From Emergomyces orientalis (Eukaryota; Ascomycota; Eurotiomycetes; Onygenales; Ajellomycetaceae): DNA of 64,000 nucleotides. The DNA lies in NCBI GenBank assembly GCA_002110485.1, contig MOWL01000003.1:62001-126000 (forward strand). Direction: 5' to 3'. The notes under the pieces were generated by a model that was given only the letters and a program-made list of their open reading frames with translations, was not told the origin of the DNA and searched no databases. The position numbers and the translations under genes are program-made. Shown piece by piece: positions 20,477 to 31,864 of the stretch; positions within the stretch are counted from its first letter, which is position 1; each line of letters starts with the position of its first letter.

Positions 20477-23468
20477 CTAATCCTCTACTTCCATTTCCCC
20501 CTCCCCATCTTCCTCCTCCTCGTCCCCCTCCTCTCCACTCCCTGAACTGTCAAGATCAAACACAGAATACCTCAGCCCATCCGCATACAAAACACACACA
20601 ACCCTTCTCCCTTTCCGTCCATTAACCTGAAGCTCAACCGGCTCCATTCCCCCCTGCTGCGGGAACGTATGTCGCACAAAATCTGTCTGCCGCTCCGGGT
20701 CCGCGAAATACAGGTGCGTCACCTGCTCTGGGGGTATTGGTGCCGAAGACGGCACAGACGGCATAGAAGCTGATATAGCAGAAGCACCATGATCAACAAG
20801 TCTGATGTAGTTGGGGTGGAATGGGGCGTCTGGGTTGGGGATGTAAGAGAAGCTGATGAGGTGAGTGTTTCCCGCATCAGATATGAGAAGCATTAGTGTC
20901 CCGTCTTCGACGAATTTTATCTGTGTGATATTCCCTCGTTGGAGATTAATCGCTGCGAGAAGCGTGGCTTTGGTGGAGCTGACGCCATTGACCGTGTCGA
21001 TGATGACTCTGTATAGATAAACTTCGCAAAATAAAATCCAAAAATATCAGCCAGAAAGGTCAGAGAATCGGCTTTGATGGGTCTGGGTGTCTTACGCATC
21101 CACGGAGAGCATTTTGATTTCGATGCAATGTATACGGATGGGTACGTAAAATTTTCAAAAGGCTAGAAATGCCACATCACACCAATCAGTCAGTATCAAG
21201 TCATCACCAGAGCTGGGGTGGTCCATTTCAGCCTACCCCGAAATTCATCGTCATATCTACAGTGTCCGCACTACAATCAGGCCCAAGAGACAAAGGGGAC
21301 CGGTGCAAGATGCCTCGTCGCTGCGTCTCCGCAATTTTTTTAAACACCATTTCACTCTGCAGTCCAAGACGAGAGGTCAGATCGCCAAGCAGCGGCATAT
21401 CGATCTTATCCGTCCGTTTCTTCCGGTCCTGCTGCTGAAGTAGTTTCTTATACGTTTCATAGAAGGAGCTGTCCTGCCCTGCAGGCTCCCATCGGTCAGG
21501 AGACGACTGTGCCGGGGCAGGCTGGATGAAATCCTGAAGTGCACTTCGAGTCATCGCTCCCTGGATATAGTTTAGTGCCTGCCCGTGATCGAGCGAATCG
21601 CTGCTCTCCATTAGCTCTTCATAAGTGGAAGACAACGGATCAGCGGCTTGTAGATCAACTTCATGTCTCAGCCATTTTGCGAACGCAGCAAACTCGCGGA
21701 GCTCACGGCTACAATAGATCAGCACTTTATGGGAGAGTAGATTAAGACAGTCAACGGTGTCCTGGCATTTTTCGAGATCTGTCGTTTCCAGCCCCAGAAT
21801 CGGGCTGAGTTTGTGGAACTTCGACAGCCCTATTAGTCGACTCAGAAGGACGCCGCATCTTTCTAGCGCAGGGAGAAGACATTCGTGGGTCAGTCGTCTT
21901 AGCGCCTCATAGCCTGAAGTAACTGCTTTTTCCCAACGTTTATGGCCCTAAAAATGAGTTAGAATCTGTAGTCCGTTATCATATCGGCAGGGGCACATAC
22001 CCTATCGCCAAGGACGTCTACGAGAAACTCCTTCAATGGCTGGAAGCAGTCCCCAGTCACAAGCAGATGGTACGCTGCAGTTACGAAATCGCATGCGCAT
22101 TTGTCCTGCAAGTCTTCAGTTACATTCCTAATATATCTACCCGGAAGATCCTGAGCATTTTTCCACTCGAGCTGAATCTGAGCCTGCACTTGCTTGATAT
22201 ACCGCAGCAAATTTTGTAGCTGCGTGATTTTTGACGCGAGAAGTGACAAGTATCTTCCAGACCTTGTAATAAATCGGAGGTCGAGAGTGACGAGGCGCGG
22301 ACCATTCTCCGTAGAGAATAGAAGGGAGTGTGTCGAGCTGATGGGGTGAGAGGAGTGAAGTAAAAGTCTGCTGGCAGTGGAACCTCCAAGAGAGCTTCCA
22401 ACATGAAAAGAGCCAACATCGAAACAATCAAAGATACGTAGATGGATAGTCCCATCGTCGAAACCAGCGAGCAGGACATCGACAAAGTCGCTCGTGTTTT
22501 TGTTGGTAGCGTGGAAGATAGAATCAATCGACGCTCGAGACCCAAACACATCGTCGCTTTAGAACATGCATTAGCAAATATATTATCATCCGGACAGATA
22601 TCGAGAGGAAAAAGTAGCAACATAATAAAAAAGAAAGGAAAAAGAAAGGAAAAAGAAAGGAAAAAAAGCTCACTCATTCCCCGTCGACGGCAACGTGCTC
22701 AATTTTGGCAATGACCGCTCCATATCCAGCATTGCCAGCTCGCGCGGCAAATCCGCCTTTAACTGCGCAATTTTCGACAGCTGCATTTCCGTCGACAGTA
22801 GATCATCGACAGTAAGTCTTCCCTCGGCACCTTGGAGACTTTTCATCGCACTCATACCATCGGTAAAATTCATGCCCCAGCCAAGGCAAGAAACGCATGA
22901 GGCTGGGGCCGGCGATGAGGGAGGCGATGTTGGTACAGATGCAATTGAAGAATATGCCAGTGACGGACCACATGGCAATTGATGTACGGTCTTCCCACTG
23001 TACGCGCTTATGATGCGGATGATGTTGTCTGAACAGACGACGGCGAGGAGATGGCCTAGTGGGAGCTATTAGATTCCGAACGTGAATGTAGAAGATCTCC
23101 CTCACGAAAGAAAATGTCACATAGATATCCTAGGAGTTAAAACCCATAAAGAATAGACGAAAAGGCGAAAAAAAATCATCAAAGACAGGAACAAAATCAA
23201 TAAAGATATATACAACCCACTTACCACTTCCCTTCCACCTTATCCTCCTCACCTCACCTCCCCCTCCCCCACTACGTCCCCCCTCACCATAAGCACCACC
23301 AAACACCCGCTGTCCATTCAACCTGAAAACATCCACCCGTTCATCCACGGTAGTCAACGCGACAAGGTCCATTGTCGGACAGTACGCCATTGACCCAGGC
23401 TTGCATTTTGACGCGAGTGTTTTCTCAGCTACAGAGGCCAACTGTGCGATGTGTGTGGTGTCCATCAT
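20477..23468 (-). CDS. APC4: Anaphase-promoting complex subunit 4
   Basis: About seven exons can be joined. Exon 1 starts at 23468 and encodes an N-terminal WD40-like blade (GSMAYCPTMDLVALTT, DVFRLNGQRVF). The following exon contributes HLLAVVCSDNIIRI and CVSCLGWGMNFTD. Then a long helical APC4 domain follows, with EWKNAQDLPGRYIRNV, the CDFVTAAYHLLVTG segment and WLRHEVD. The C-terminus returns to beta-propeller-like sequence and ends in an acidic tail. Apc4 is a scaffold subunit of the APC/C ubiquitin ligase, linking the platform to Apc1 and Apc5. One intron (about 22570-22672) contains an 11-base tandem repeat. Exact borders of the small exons near 21090-21240 are uncertain. Confidence 0.9.
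22632..22665 (+). repeat. 11-bp tandem repeat inside an APC4 intron
   Basis: The unit GAAAGGAAAAA occurs three times with period 11 (GAAAGG at 22633, 22644 and 22655). On the gene strand it gives the pyrimidine-rich TTTTTCCTTTC pattern. It is simple sequence with no known role. Confidence 0.8.
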
Positions 23469-24623
23469 GGTTGGACGAATTTGATGAAAATAATGGGGAC
23501 AGGAACGAAAGCGAAGATGAAAAAATGAGATATTTCGAGGAGAACTGCATGTCCTTAATCCTCGCGCGTTATGTATCTTCTCCCCTTTGATGGTCGTTAA
23601 TTGCGATTAGGAGGTGGGATGAAATAGTAGAGTGCTATGCGCATTAAGACCAAATAGGAGACTTTAGGGTAAAAATCTAGACATGAAATCATATAGTTAT
23701 TTCATCGGGAACGTTCATATTATAATGACAGAGTGTTGTAGGGAAAAGGAATAAGAAATCAGATAGCAGTTATTGTGGTGTTTGAAAAGTTTTGTGTTGG
23801 GTTGCGTGGAGTTTTGGTGAGGTTCATATTTGATAACCATGGTGCACGCTCACCAAAATATATATATTTACCCATATGATAGTAGCAACAATGACATAAC
23901 AGCCAGCAAAAACAGAAATTCTGTATTTTCATTTCGCATTTTGAGTCCTGTTATTTCTCTGTCAGATGTTTGAAATTAATAAATTGCTATATCTTATATA
24001 ATACTACGTCAAGAGATAGACACCAGAGGAAAGAAAAAAAATAAGCAAAGAGAAAAATTATTGATATACTTGCAGCACATAACAATATAACACCATAACA
24101 ACCCGCATTATCCCCATACTGTTCCTATATTAACAATGTTTCCGATGCTCATAATATATACAAATGTAGCCGTGCAGGCATAGAAATAAAGAAGCTTAGA
24201 ATATCCCCAATGTATGCGAATCGATATAATAATATGGCTATTTCATCCGTGTAGCCAGATAAAGCCCCAAACCCATAACCATAGCCAATTAAGACTAGAT
24301 AAACGATCTAAAAAACCTAAATGAGATATGATTTATAATGAGGACACAACAAGAAAAAAGGAAGAAAAGAAAAATAACTCGCGGCTGATATCGCGATGAG
24401 GGTATGCTATGCTCGGAACACAGAAAAAGGAGAGAAAAAACGTAACACACAAAATATGCACAATGTAATGGAGAAACTCCGCGTTCTCGATGAGGCAAAT
24501 GAAGATAGAGACCGGAATCCACGTACGTTTGGATGATGCGATCGACAAACTCAATAAAAGAGGGAAAGGAAAAACGAAAAATGTTCTAGATTGAACCGTA
24601 CGAAGAAATAGTGTAGTATTTAT
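23469..24623. other. AT-rich intergenic region
   Basis: About 1.15 kb between the start of APC4 and the 3' end of the CBM48-like gene. It is AT-rich and has no open frame with a recognisable domain. Confidence 0.5.
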
Positions 24624-26747
24624 TCAATAACTCTTCACGGTATTGTCCTGGATCATATCGCCCAAGTAACTCAACTCATCCATCAACTCTTGTATTGTAG
24701 ATTCGACATAGTGGTTGGTTGTTTGCTGTCCGTCACCGCTAACACGATTCGAAACCCGTTCATCGTCCTTGTTCAACTGGTTTTGATGGGTTGTGGGGTT
24801 TGCGCGAGGAGTGCGGAGTTCGGAATTATCCTCCATAACGAACGAGTTGGTATTCGGCGTAAAGTTGCTATGTTTTAAAATCAAGTTTGTCCAGGAAGGC
24901 GATGCAGGGTGTGCATCATTACTTTTCCGGTCGTGGTTGATGCTTTTTTCGATGTCGGGGCTCGATTGATCGATTTGTTTGCTGGGGGGCTTGGAGATGT
25001 AAAGGGCGGATATGCCAAGGTCCCCAGGACTATAACCGGAAGATTTAGACAGGTGATGCTGGTGCGTGTTGTTTATGTATACGTTAGATTGGGGGGAAGG
25101 GTTGGAGGCGATATCAAAGAGGGATGAAGCAGGAGCAGATAGATCAGCGAGTGGCTCTTTGAATGCCCCCTCATTGCCTTCATCGGTGGCGGGGGAGAAT
25201 GCATTGTCGTTATTAAATGTTGATGCAGATGTCATAGAACAGGGCGAAGCGTTATCTGTATCTGTGCTATATTCTGAGAAGCGACTACCACTCGGTTGGA
25301 GGAAAGAGTCCGGAGAGTAGGAATTATCGGGAGACTCAGCGGTAAAGTCGGAGAAGTGGCTTTGGATGTATTCTTCTTCACTAAGGGAAAGGTGCTCTGC
25401 TTCCATTGAGCGAAATTCTGAGTGGACAACGGAAGATAGGCTGTGTGGGAGGCTTGGCAGACGTTTTCCGTATAGATCCAACGGAGATTCCGTTTCCGGA
25501 GCTGAAAGGACACTTGTCGATTGCTGTGGTATGATCACCCTGGGTGTATTTTGTTGAGTTATCGACTCTTGATATGGATCGAGAGCTAGGTAGCGGGTTC
25601 GTTCAGTTTCTCTAGAGTCAAGGGTATGAGCCGATAGATCCCCAACGGCCCACGTGGGTTTCAAAGGCGATGTACACCGGCTGTCTCCAAGGGATTGATT
25701 CCGACTTGAATATTCGCTGGATATGTATACATCAGCAACATATGGATTTTCGGGCAGCGGTAACGGCTTGTTGAGACTGTAGGCAGGACTCCAGGTGGGA
25801 GATGGAGTATTGGAGCTGGTGTTTGAGTCCAACCCTGATCCTGGTACTCTTATAATGTGGTTTTTGTCTAGTTTATGGTGGCGGCGGCCTCTGTTCTCTT
25901 CGTTTTCACCGAATCGAGGAGAGGCAAAGTTTAGGATAGCAGACCGTAGTGAATTGGTTTTAGGGGAATGGTTAATTGCGATTCTTAGGTCTACAGATAA
26001 TTTACCGCCAACACGAAACCTTCGACGTGTTGCAAGTGCACGAGGGTGGGAAAAGCTTCTTTCGTTAACTGGGGATAGAGAGGATCCAGAAGAAAGAGGG
26101 GAGGTTAAGGCGTAGTCGTTACGCATGAGCATTGCCGGCGAGGTAGTGAGACGAGGCAAAATGGGCCTAGGCGGAGCTCTCGGGTTCATATATTTGTCGG
26201 CAGGATTCATAGTGCCATGGTTCGATATTTGGGAGGCAGGACTGGCGCCACGTCTAAGATGAGTTTGCGAAGAGGGTAAATGGATAGGAACATTGAGAAC
26301 ATTCAGGGGTTGGCCTGGCAGAAAAGGACATGAAGTAGTCACTGGCTCGGCTTCGTTGAAGAAGTCAACTTCATTGTCAAGTTGGTACTATGGCGTGAGT
26401 TAGTTTTTACAATTCTGAAATATCTACATACAATGCTAACTCACATAATACCAATATGTGCCACCCATCCTTAAGCCACCATCCCTCGCAGGTGTATACG
26501 CATTTGTTTCGCCATCACATATGATATTGGTAAAGGTATGGCACCCTTTCCAATGGCCCCTGCCAATCCGGCTATCTTTTTCCATCGGATATGCCCTCGC
26601 GAAATTATCCCATGACCCAAGCAACTTGACAGATCTAGTATTTGGAGGGGTGCGGCTAGTTCTCCGTCAGTAAGGGTCCAAATAAAATGGAAAGATTAGG
26701 CAGTCTTACACAAGGAATGTCATCAAAGTAGTGGATGAGCTGTTCAT
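24624..26747 (-). CDS. CBM48/AMPK glycogen-binding-like protein with long disordered tail
   Basis: Three exons (26747-26710, 26661-26445, 26387-24624) join in phase to 672 residues. The N-terminal 120 residues resemble an AMPK-type glycogen-binding module: VKLLGSWDNFARAYPMEKD, GHWKGCHTF, MGGTYWYYYQLD and a LPGQPLNVLNVP end. The Trp of GSWDNF and the Trp/Tyr-rich strand are typical of carbohydrate contacts in this fold. The remaining 550 residues are Ser/Pro/Asn-rich and probably disordered, with a short hydrophobic helix at the extreme C-terminus (IQELMDELSYLGDMIQD). Such proteins are common in filamentous ascomycetes but functionally undefined; a role as a regulatory scaffold near glycogen or alpha-glucan is inference. 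Confidence 0.75.
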
Positions 26748-27738
26748 GGCTGCAGCGGGACCTATGAAAAGGGAGGGAGAAAGAAGAAAAATGAATGAAG
26801 CTGTTCAGAGCGAATTGAGAGCTGCCGAAAGAAAGTAACCTGGACCCAGCCAGGTAGGACCTCCTAAGCTCTCAATATAGTTCTGCTTTCTCTAACGAAA
26901 CCCAAGATCGATGGGAACCAAGGCGAATGACCCGGTCGGATCAATATGAATTCTATACCTCTCCAGCAGATATAATTTCTTATATACAAAATGCCTCGGA
27001 TAAATTTACGGGGGCCAAGACGCAGCCCGCACCAGCTCATGAATTTATGAATCGCTGCCGCGCCGATTCTATTTTGGGCATCTGGTTTTAAACCCGTAAC
27101 ATGCCTCAGGATGAATTTTGGCGTGAAGCAGGGCCGGTGGTCGAGGTTTGAGGGGGGTCCAATGATCAGGCTGGACGCTTGCGGAAGCGCTCCAGATTTG
27201 TATGGGGATGGAATTATGCAGGAGAGTTCCTGGCGCTTGCTGAGGGAGCAAATGGGATGAAAACACTTAAGTTAGTTCTAAAGATACATGCCAGGAGCTG
27301 GGGTTATATTTGAAGTAAATAAACGCTTCCAACGGACAGGCGTCTGTTGAAACGGAGGGAGCACAGCCAAAATTTAACCGTGGGCGACTTGCCATTGCTG
27401 ACAAGATATGGCGAGAAAAAGGTAATTTAGGTGTGGCTTTTGGTGCCACTGCTAATAGATAGGTGTCGTCACTGGCCAGCAGAGAAGAAATTTTATTTTA
27501 AAAAAAACAATTGGGCGAAGCTGACGATCGAGAGGCTGGAGCGGGCCTCAATCTTCCAACATGTTCTCAAGCTAGCCAAACACAAAAGGTCTGAGCAGTT
27601 GTACTACCAAACACGGAGTGGGCCACCGGCCCACCAGGGCTCGCCCTGATCAGTGACGATTCGATCACGGATTCATGGTCCATGTGGGCGTTTCCCACAA
27701 TCAGATCTATGGACTGTGGTGTTCCTGGAAGACAATAT

Positions 27739-27740
<2 letters not shown>

Positions 27741-27776
<36 letters not shown>
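27741..27776 (+). repeat. (GTT)12 microsatellite
   Basis: Twelve perfect GTT units lie in the gene-poor region upstream of the vWFA gene. It is not in a supported coding region. Confidence 0.95.
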
Positions 27777-28551
27777 ATAGGTTCAACAACCATCACATAG
27801 ATCAATTTCCTGCGAATATTCGTATCCATGAGGCGCTGTGTTTAAATGAACCATTCAATGCCGACCCTTGCTGGGAGCAAAAGTTGGGGTCATGTTTGAC
27901 AGGTTTGGGAAAGGTGTGGTGCCAACGAGCTGGAAGCCAATAAATTACCGAAGGATGGCCAGATGCTCTCAACGCCAGGTACAGTAAAACCCCAAATAGG
28001 ATCCCCAAACCAGGTTCAAACAACCTCAGCGAACTGGGCGCTAGTTTCAATAAAGTGAAGGAATAAACATTGCGGAGAACATTTATTTTTATTTGTTTCA
28101 AGTTTCAAATGAAGAAACTTATGGCGGCTATTCGAGCTGCGAGCTACCATGCGAAGATGGGGAAATTCTTCTCCAAACATAGCAGCAGAATGAGTGTATC
28201 TCCCACTTCACCTTTCGATCTTCCATCTCTGCGCGATCGTAGCCGGTTTGCCGTGATAGGCCGGCCTGGTCCAGCCCAAAAGCTGCTTAAGACACACTAA
28301 CAAGGCCCACTTAGTAGCCCCAGCCAGTCAATAGTCCGCCGTAGTGAGGCCATGGGCAGAGGCGACAAACACCAGGCAAATCAGCAGGCGGCATTTACCA
28401 GCTGGCTTGTGCCAGGTTCCCCCTAAGCCACAGTATGGCCCACAAAAGAAACTGATTTTGGGTTTTTATTGGAGGCTGCAACCCTAGTTAGGGGAAGGTC
28501 CCTGGATAGGAGTTTTGGGCGCCAATGCAAGATGGGCATATTATTGTCAAC

Positions 28552-28565
28552 TACTCCGTACTCCG
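28552..28565 (+). repeat. TACTCCGTACTCCG motif, left copy
   Basis: A 14-base motif made of two ACTCCGT-type units. Its exact reverse complement occurs at 35673-35686, so the two copies form a 14-bp inverted pair enclosing about 7.1 kb. Confidence 0.7.
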
Positions 28566-29975
28566 TAGAAGTATCCGTGTGCTGGATATGTTGTGGAAAC
28601 TTGGAGGCTGGAGCTGATGAAGATTGAAGCTTTATGTTTATTTATTTTTTATTTTGCAGGTGGTCCGTGTTTGCCGAGGTTCCGTATCGAACAAACAAAC
28701 ATCCACGACGCCACGATGCTGCGATGGAGCGGAATTCCCATTTATTCTTTCAGCCCCGCCATCTCTCGCCAGCGAGAATATGAGGTCTTTCCCCTATCTG
28801 GGATTTAATTTACGGACTACGTAATTCTCGAAGAGTCAAAATGTTGCCACCATCACTGTCAGTCGACTTTGCCCACCCCCCTCTGGGCTCCAGAGTCAAA
28901 AATCAAACTATTTCGTTTCTCAGCTCTCGATTTCTGTGCTAAGAAGCCCAGCTTTGGAATATCAGCTCTGATCGCACAAAGTTGTGTGGAAATGTGGAAC
29001 ATCATCCATCGCCAAGTCAATTGAGAGAAAGGTTGCCGTCTCCTTTTGGAATATGTCGAAAGTCTAGTACAAAATGCTGGGCTGGCGAAACTCCCGCTGC
29101 TTTTGATAGAGAGAGAGCCACCACAGATGCGAATAATACCAAGCACCATAACTACATACGCTGATCTTTTGTTTTTCTGCAAGCCAAACATCTTTTATTG
29201 TGCTTTTTCTGCCCAGTTTTATAATAAAGGGAGTGCCTCCAAAGAACCATCTCAAAACTAGAAAAGGTTCTTCTGGCCACGACCAATCCGTCAGCTCAAC
29301 AAGGGGTACCTGAACAACGGTAACCGCTATGCAGAACTTCCTGCCGCACAGTATTACATGAACAAAACATCAATGCGTCCTGGCAGTCTAGAGTTGGGAC
29401 ATGAAACATTTCCGTTTTCTTCGCGTATGACATGCCCCATGTTAACTCGGTTGTGATACGCCTTTTGCGTTGTGTTTTTGATTCATTGATAACTTGATTT
29501 CCGGTTATTCCCTCTATTTTATCCCAATGACTTGTGTATCTGGGCAACGGACTACTATGTTATGCTCATTTGTTCATTTTATATTTTTTGACCGGGTTTT
29601 GGAAAGGGGCTCCGATTGCTACCCAGGGACTATCCAAAAAAGAAACTTTGTGAGAGAGAGTCCCTACCATACGATTTGTCCAGAGTGGTATGAGGTATCA
29701 TTAAATGAACAAGGTAGTATAATATATCTACAACAAGAAGAGGTAAGAAAGAACCCGGCTTTTGAGAGTTGGAAAGTGTTTGAGGGTATCATCCGATCCA
29801 AATGCAGACAAGGTGTGGAGTACGAGGGAATAAAAAACGTGGGGGAAAGCACGGTCATCCAATATCTGGCATGAAAATAAAGGAGTAGGCGATGAAATAA
29901 GGACCAGATGAAGCTGATATGGTGGTACTCCCGAAATGGGAACAGAAAAAAGGGAAAAAGAGAGAAAAGAAAACA

Positions 29976-30920
29976 CTATCTGCCCCTTGCCTTGGAAACA
30001 CCCTGTCTGTCGTATCTCTTATCAACCCCTCCAAGCATGATCTTTAATATCGTGGTCGGCGTGAGCGCCGTTCCGCTCCACGGAGCTGTATCGACAATGT
30101 CCCTTATGTCATATTCTTTGTGAAGTATATCATCAAGGCTCTCCAACCATTTTGTAGCGTACGAGTCATTTCCAACTTGCACAAATTGAATGCCCACCTG
30201 CCAAGGTTTCGCATCGCATTTATCCAGCCGCTTTGCTGTTCTGACAACCACAGTTTCCACGTCATCGGTGGGAATACCGTCCGTTATCACGATGATGTTA
30301 ATCGGTTTAACTGTTGGTCCGCTATAGTTTCTAGTGGCCTTCGCGTTCAACATAGCTTCGACTTGTTGCAAATACGGATTGAGAATATCATGGAGACGAG
30401 ATCCGGTCGGGGTCAGCCCTTTCGGAGTAACCTCACAAAACAGCCTGTTGACAGTCGCGGGCGTTGTGATTTTAGTAAATGCCCCAGTTGCTGCTTTGCC
30501 CCGATTTCTGTGGTTTAAGAAGTATAGATCAAAGCCATCTTCGTCAAACTCGGCGCAGATTGGAGCTATGGCTGAAAGTGCTTTTTTAGTTTCCGTCCAT
30601 CTTGAGCCACACATGCTCCCACTGTCGTCGACGACCAAGATGGTATCGAAGTCACGAAGAAAGGCGTATGGTGAGGTATCAGCGATGCGTTCCTGTCTCT
30701 CTGTGGTGGTTTCATGACCTGGAACGCTGTGTTGCTGCACTGGTGTGGTGGGCATGCGACCTGGCGCAGTGGGTGTGTAAGCTGGTGGCTGATCTGGATG
30801 AGTTGATAGGCTTTGCGGAGGCGTTGTGCGGTAAGTAGAGGAATCAACGGCCTCATTCTCCATTTTTAGCTTGTTTTTCTCTTTCAACCCTCGCTTCAGG
30901 GAGCGCATCCAAGCAGACAT
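29976..30920 (-). CDS. von Willebrand factor A domain protein
   Basis: A 314-residue intronless frame. A basic N-terminus (MSAWMRSLKRGLKEKNK) and a Pro/Thr-rich linker (about 30-75) precede a vWFA domain from about residue 88. A complete metal-ion-dependent adhesion site is present: DDSGS (Asp98, Ser100, Ser102), a Thr in the GLTPTGSRLHD loop and the Asp of ITDGIPTDD. There is no signal peptide or membrane segment, so it is probably cytosolic. Intracellular fungal vWFA proteins of this size usually have no known function; protein-protein binding is the only safe inference. The domain fills the C-terminal two thirds and ends KRYDRQG. Confidence 0.85.
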   Translation of the reverse strand: MSAWMRSLKRGLKEKNKLKMENEAVDSSTYRTTPPQSLSTHPDQPPAYTPTAPGRMPTTPVQQHSVPGHETTTERQERIADTSPYAFLRDFDTILVVDDSGSMCGSRWTETKKALSAIAPICAEFDEDGFDLYFLNHRNRGKAATGAFTKITTPATVNRLFCEVTPKGLTPTGSRLHDILNPYLQQVEAMLNAKATRNYSGPTVKPINIIVITDGIPTDDVETVVVRTAKRLDKCDAKPWQVGIQFVQVGNDSYATKWLESLDDILHKEYDIRDIVDTAPWSGTALTPTTILKIMLGGVDKRYDRQGVSKARGR

Positions 30921-31864
30921 TTTCTCTTTGTTGATATCTGGTAACGGGTTTCCTTGAATGTCGAAGAATGATATGTGCGCGAGATTTATAAGGGAATAGA
31001 AAGAGCTATTAAATAACGAACTAAGAGCAGATTGATGGTTGATGCTTCAAAAGTCTTAACCGTGACTGTTTTTAAAAGAACAAAGAGAGCCCAAGGGGGA
31101 GGAGATATTTTGGTCAACAACAGAAACAAAAGTAATATGGTAAACAAGTGAAGAATAAAGAAGCTCTGGGATGTAGGAAAAGAAATCTATTTTATAAACA
31201 AACATTTTTTTTTTGTGCTGTTGAGAGGCAAATGACCCCTGAGCCAGTGAGGCAGACTCCAGTTTGATAACCCGCAATTAGGGTAATAGCTGTCTACTGG
31301 GCTAGACCCTTGGGGATTCCTTGCGCCTTGCCCAATCGGTGCTGGCATAGCCCTAATTCGCCCTGCAAGATTGCCTCGTCGTCAACCTCTCTCGACGTGG
31401 GACAATCCGTCTGTATTTATTAAGATCTATTTATTAAGATCTATTGTGCTCGAATTAAACAATTTATTATTTGAAAGCCCTGTACGGCAGAATCCATACG
31501 CCCCCATATCTGTAATTCTGTAATAGTGCTTCCCCGAGCCTTAATCCACCCACCCACCACGCAACAAGGCCGACGACAGATTGCGGGGATCAAGGCCTGG
31601 AGCTCTCTTGGGACAATCCCACGCTTTTCTAGATTTTCTGAACCTGCAACTCCATGTTTTGCAAGCTTACGTCCGACGTTGAAACTGCTTCTTCCCGTAT
31701 TTACAAACCCCGCTCTCAACTACCCTGTCTTGCGGCATGATTTACGGGACTCCACCCAATACCAAAGAAGAATAAGTTCAAAGACACAACTACACAGATC
31801 ATCTTCGGGATTATCCTATCTATCATCATTTTGGAATTGATGCCCAGACAATCCGCCCACCACC
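30921..31864. other. Divergent intergenic region
   Basis: About 940 bases separate the vWFA gene from the divergent DUF7730-like gene. A 14-base tandem duplication lies at 31414-31441. No gene was seen. Confidence 0.5.
31414..31441 (+). repeat. Perfect 14-bp tandem duplication
   Basis: TATTTATTAAGATC is present twice head to tail (31414-31427 and 31428-31441). It may be a target-site or slippage duplication; there is nothing between the copies. Confidence 0.85.

Larger units (their letters stand above)
26748..29975. other. 3.2-kb gene-poor region
   Basis: No supportable gene was found. The region holds a (GTT)12 microsatellite at 27741-27776 and a TACTCCGTACTCCG motif at 28552-28565 whose inverse occurs at 35673. 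Frames here are short and unrelated to known families. Decayed mobile-element sequence is possible, but no transposase or reverse-transcriptase motif was visible. Confidence 0.5.

Noticed and set aside
28005..28030. A GGTTCAAA-like sequence resembling a tRNA B box
   Set aside because: The flanks do not form a T-arm or acceptor stem, and no A box was found at the right distance.
26900..29900. Possible decayed transposon in the gene-poor region
   Set aside because: No reverse transcriptase, integrase or transposase motif and no long terminal or inverted repeats were seen; only simple repeats were supported.
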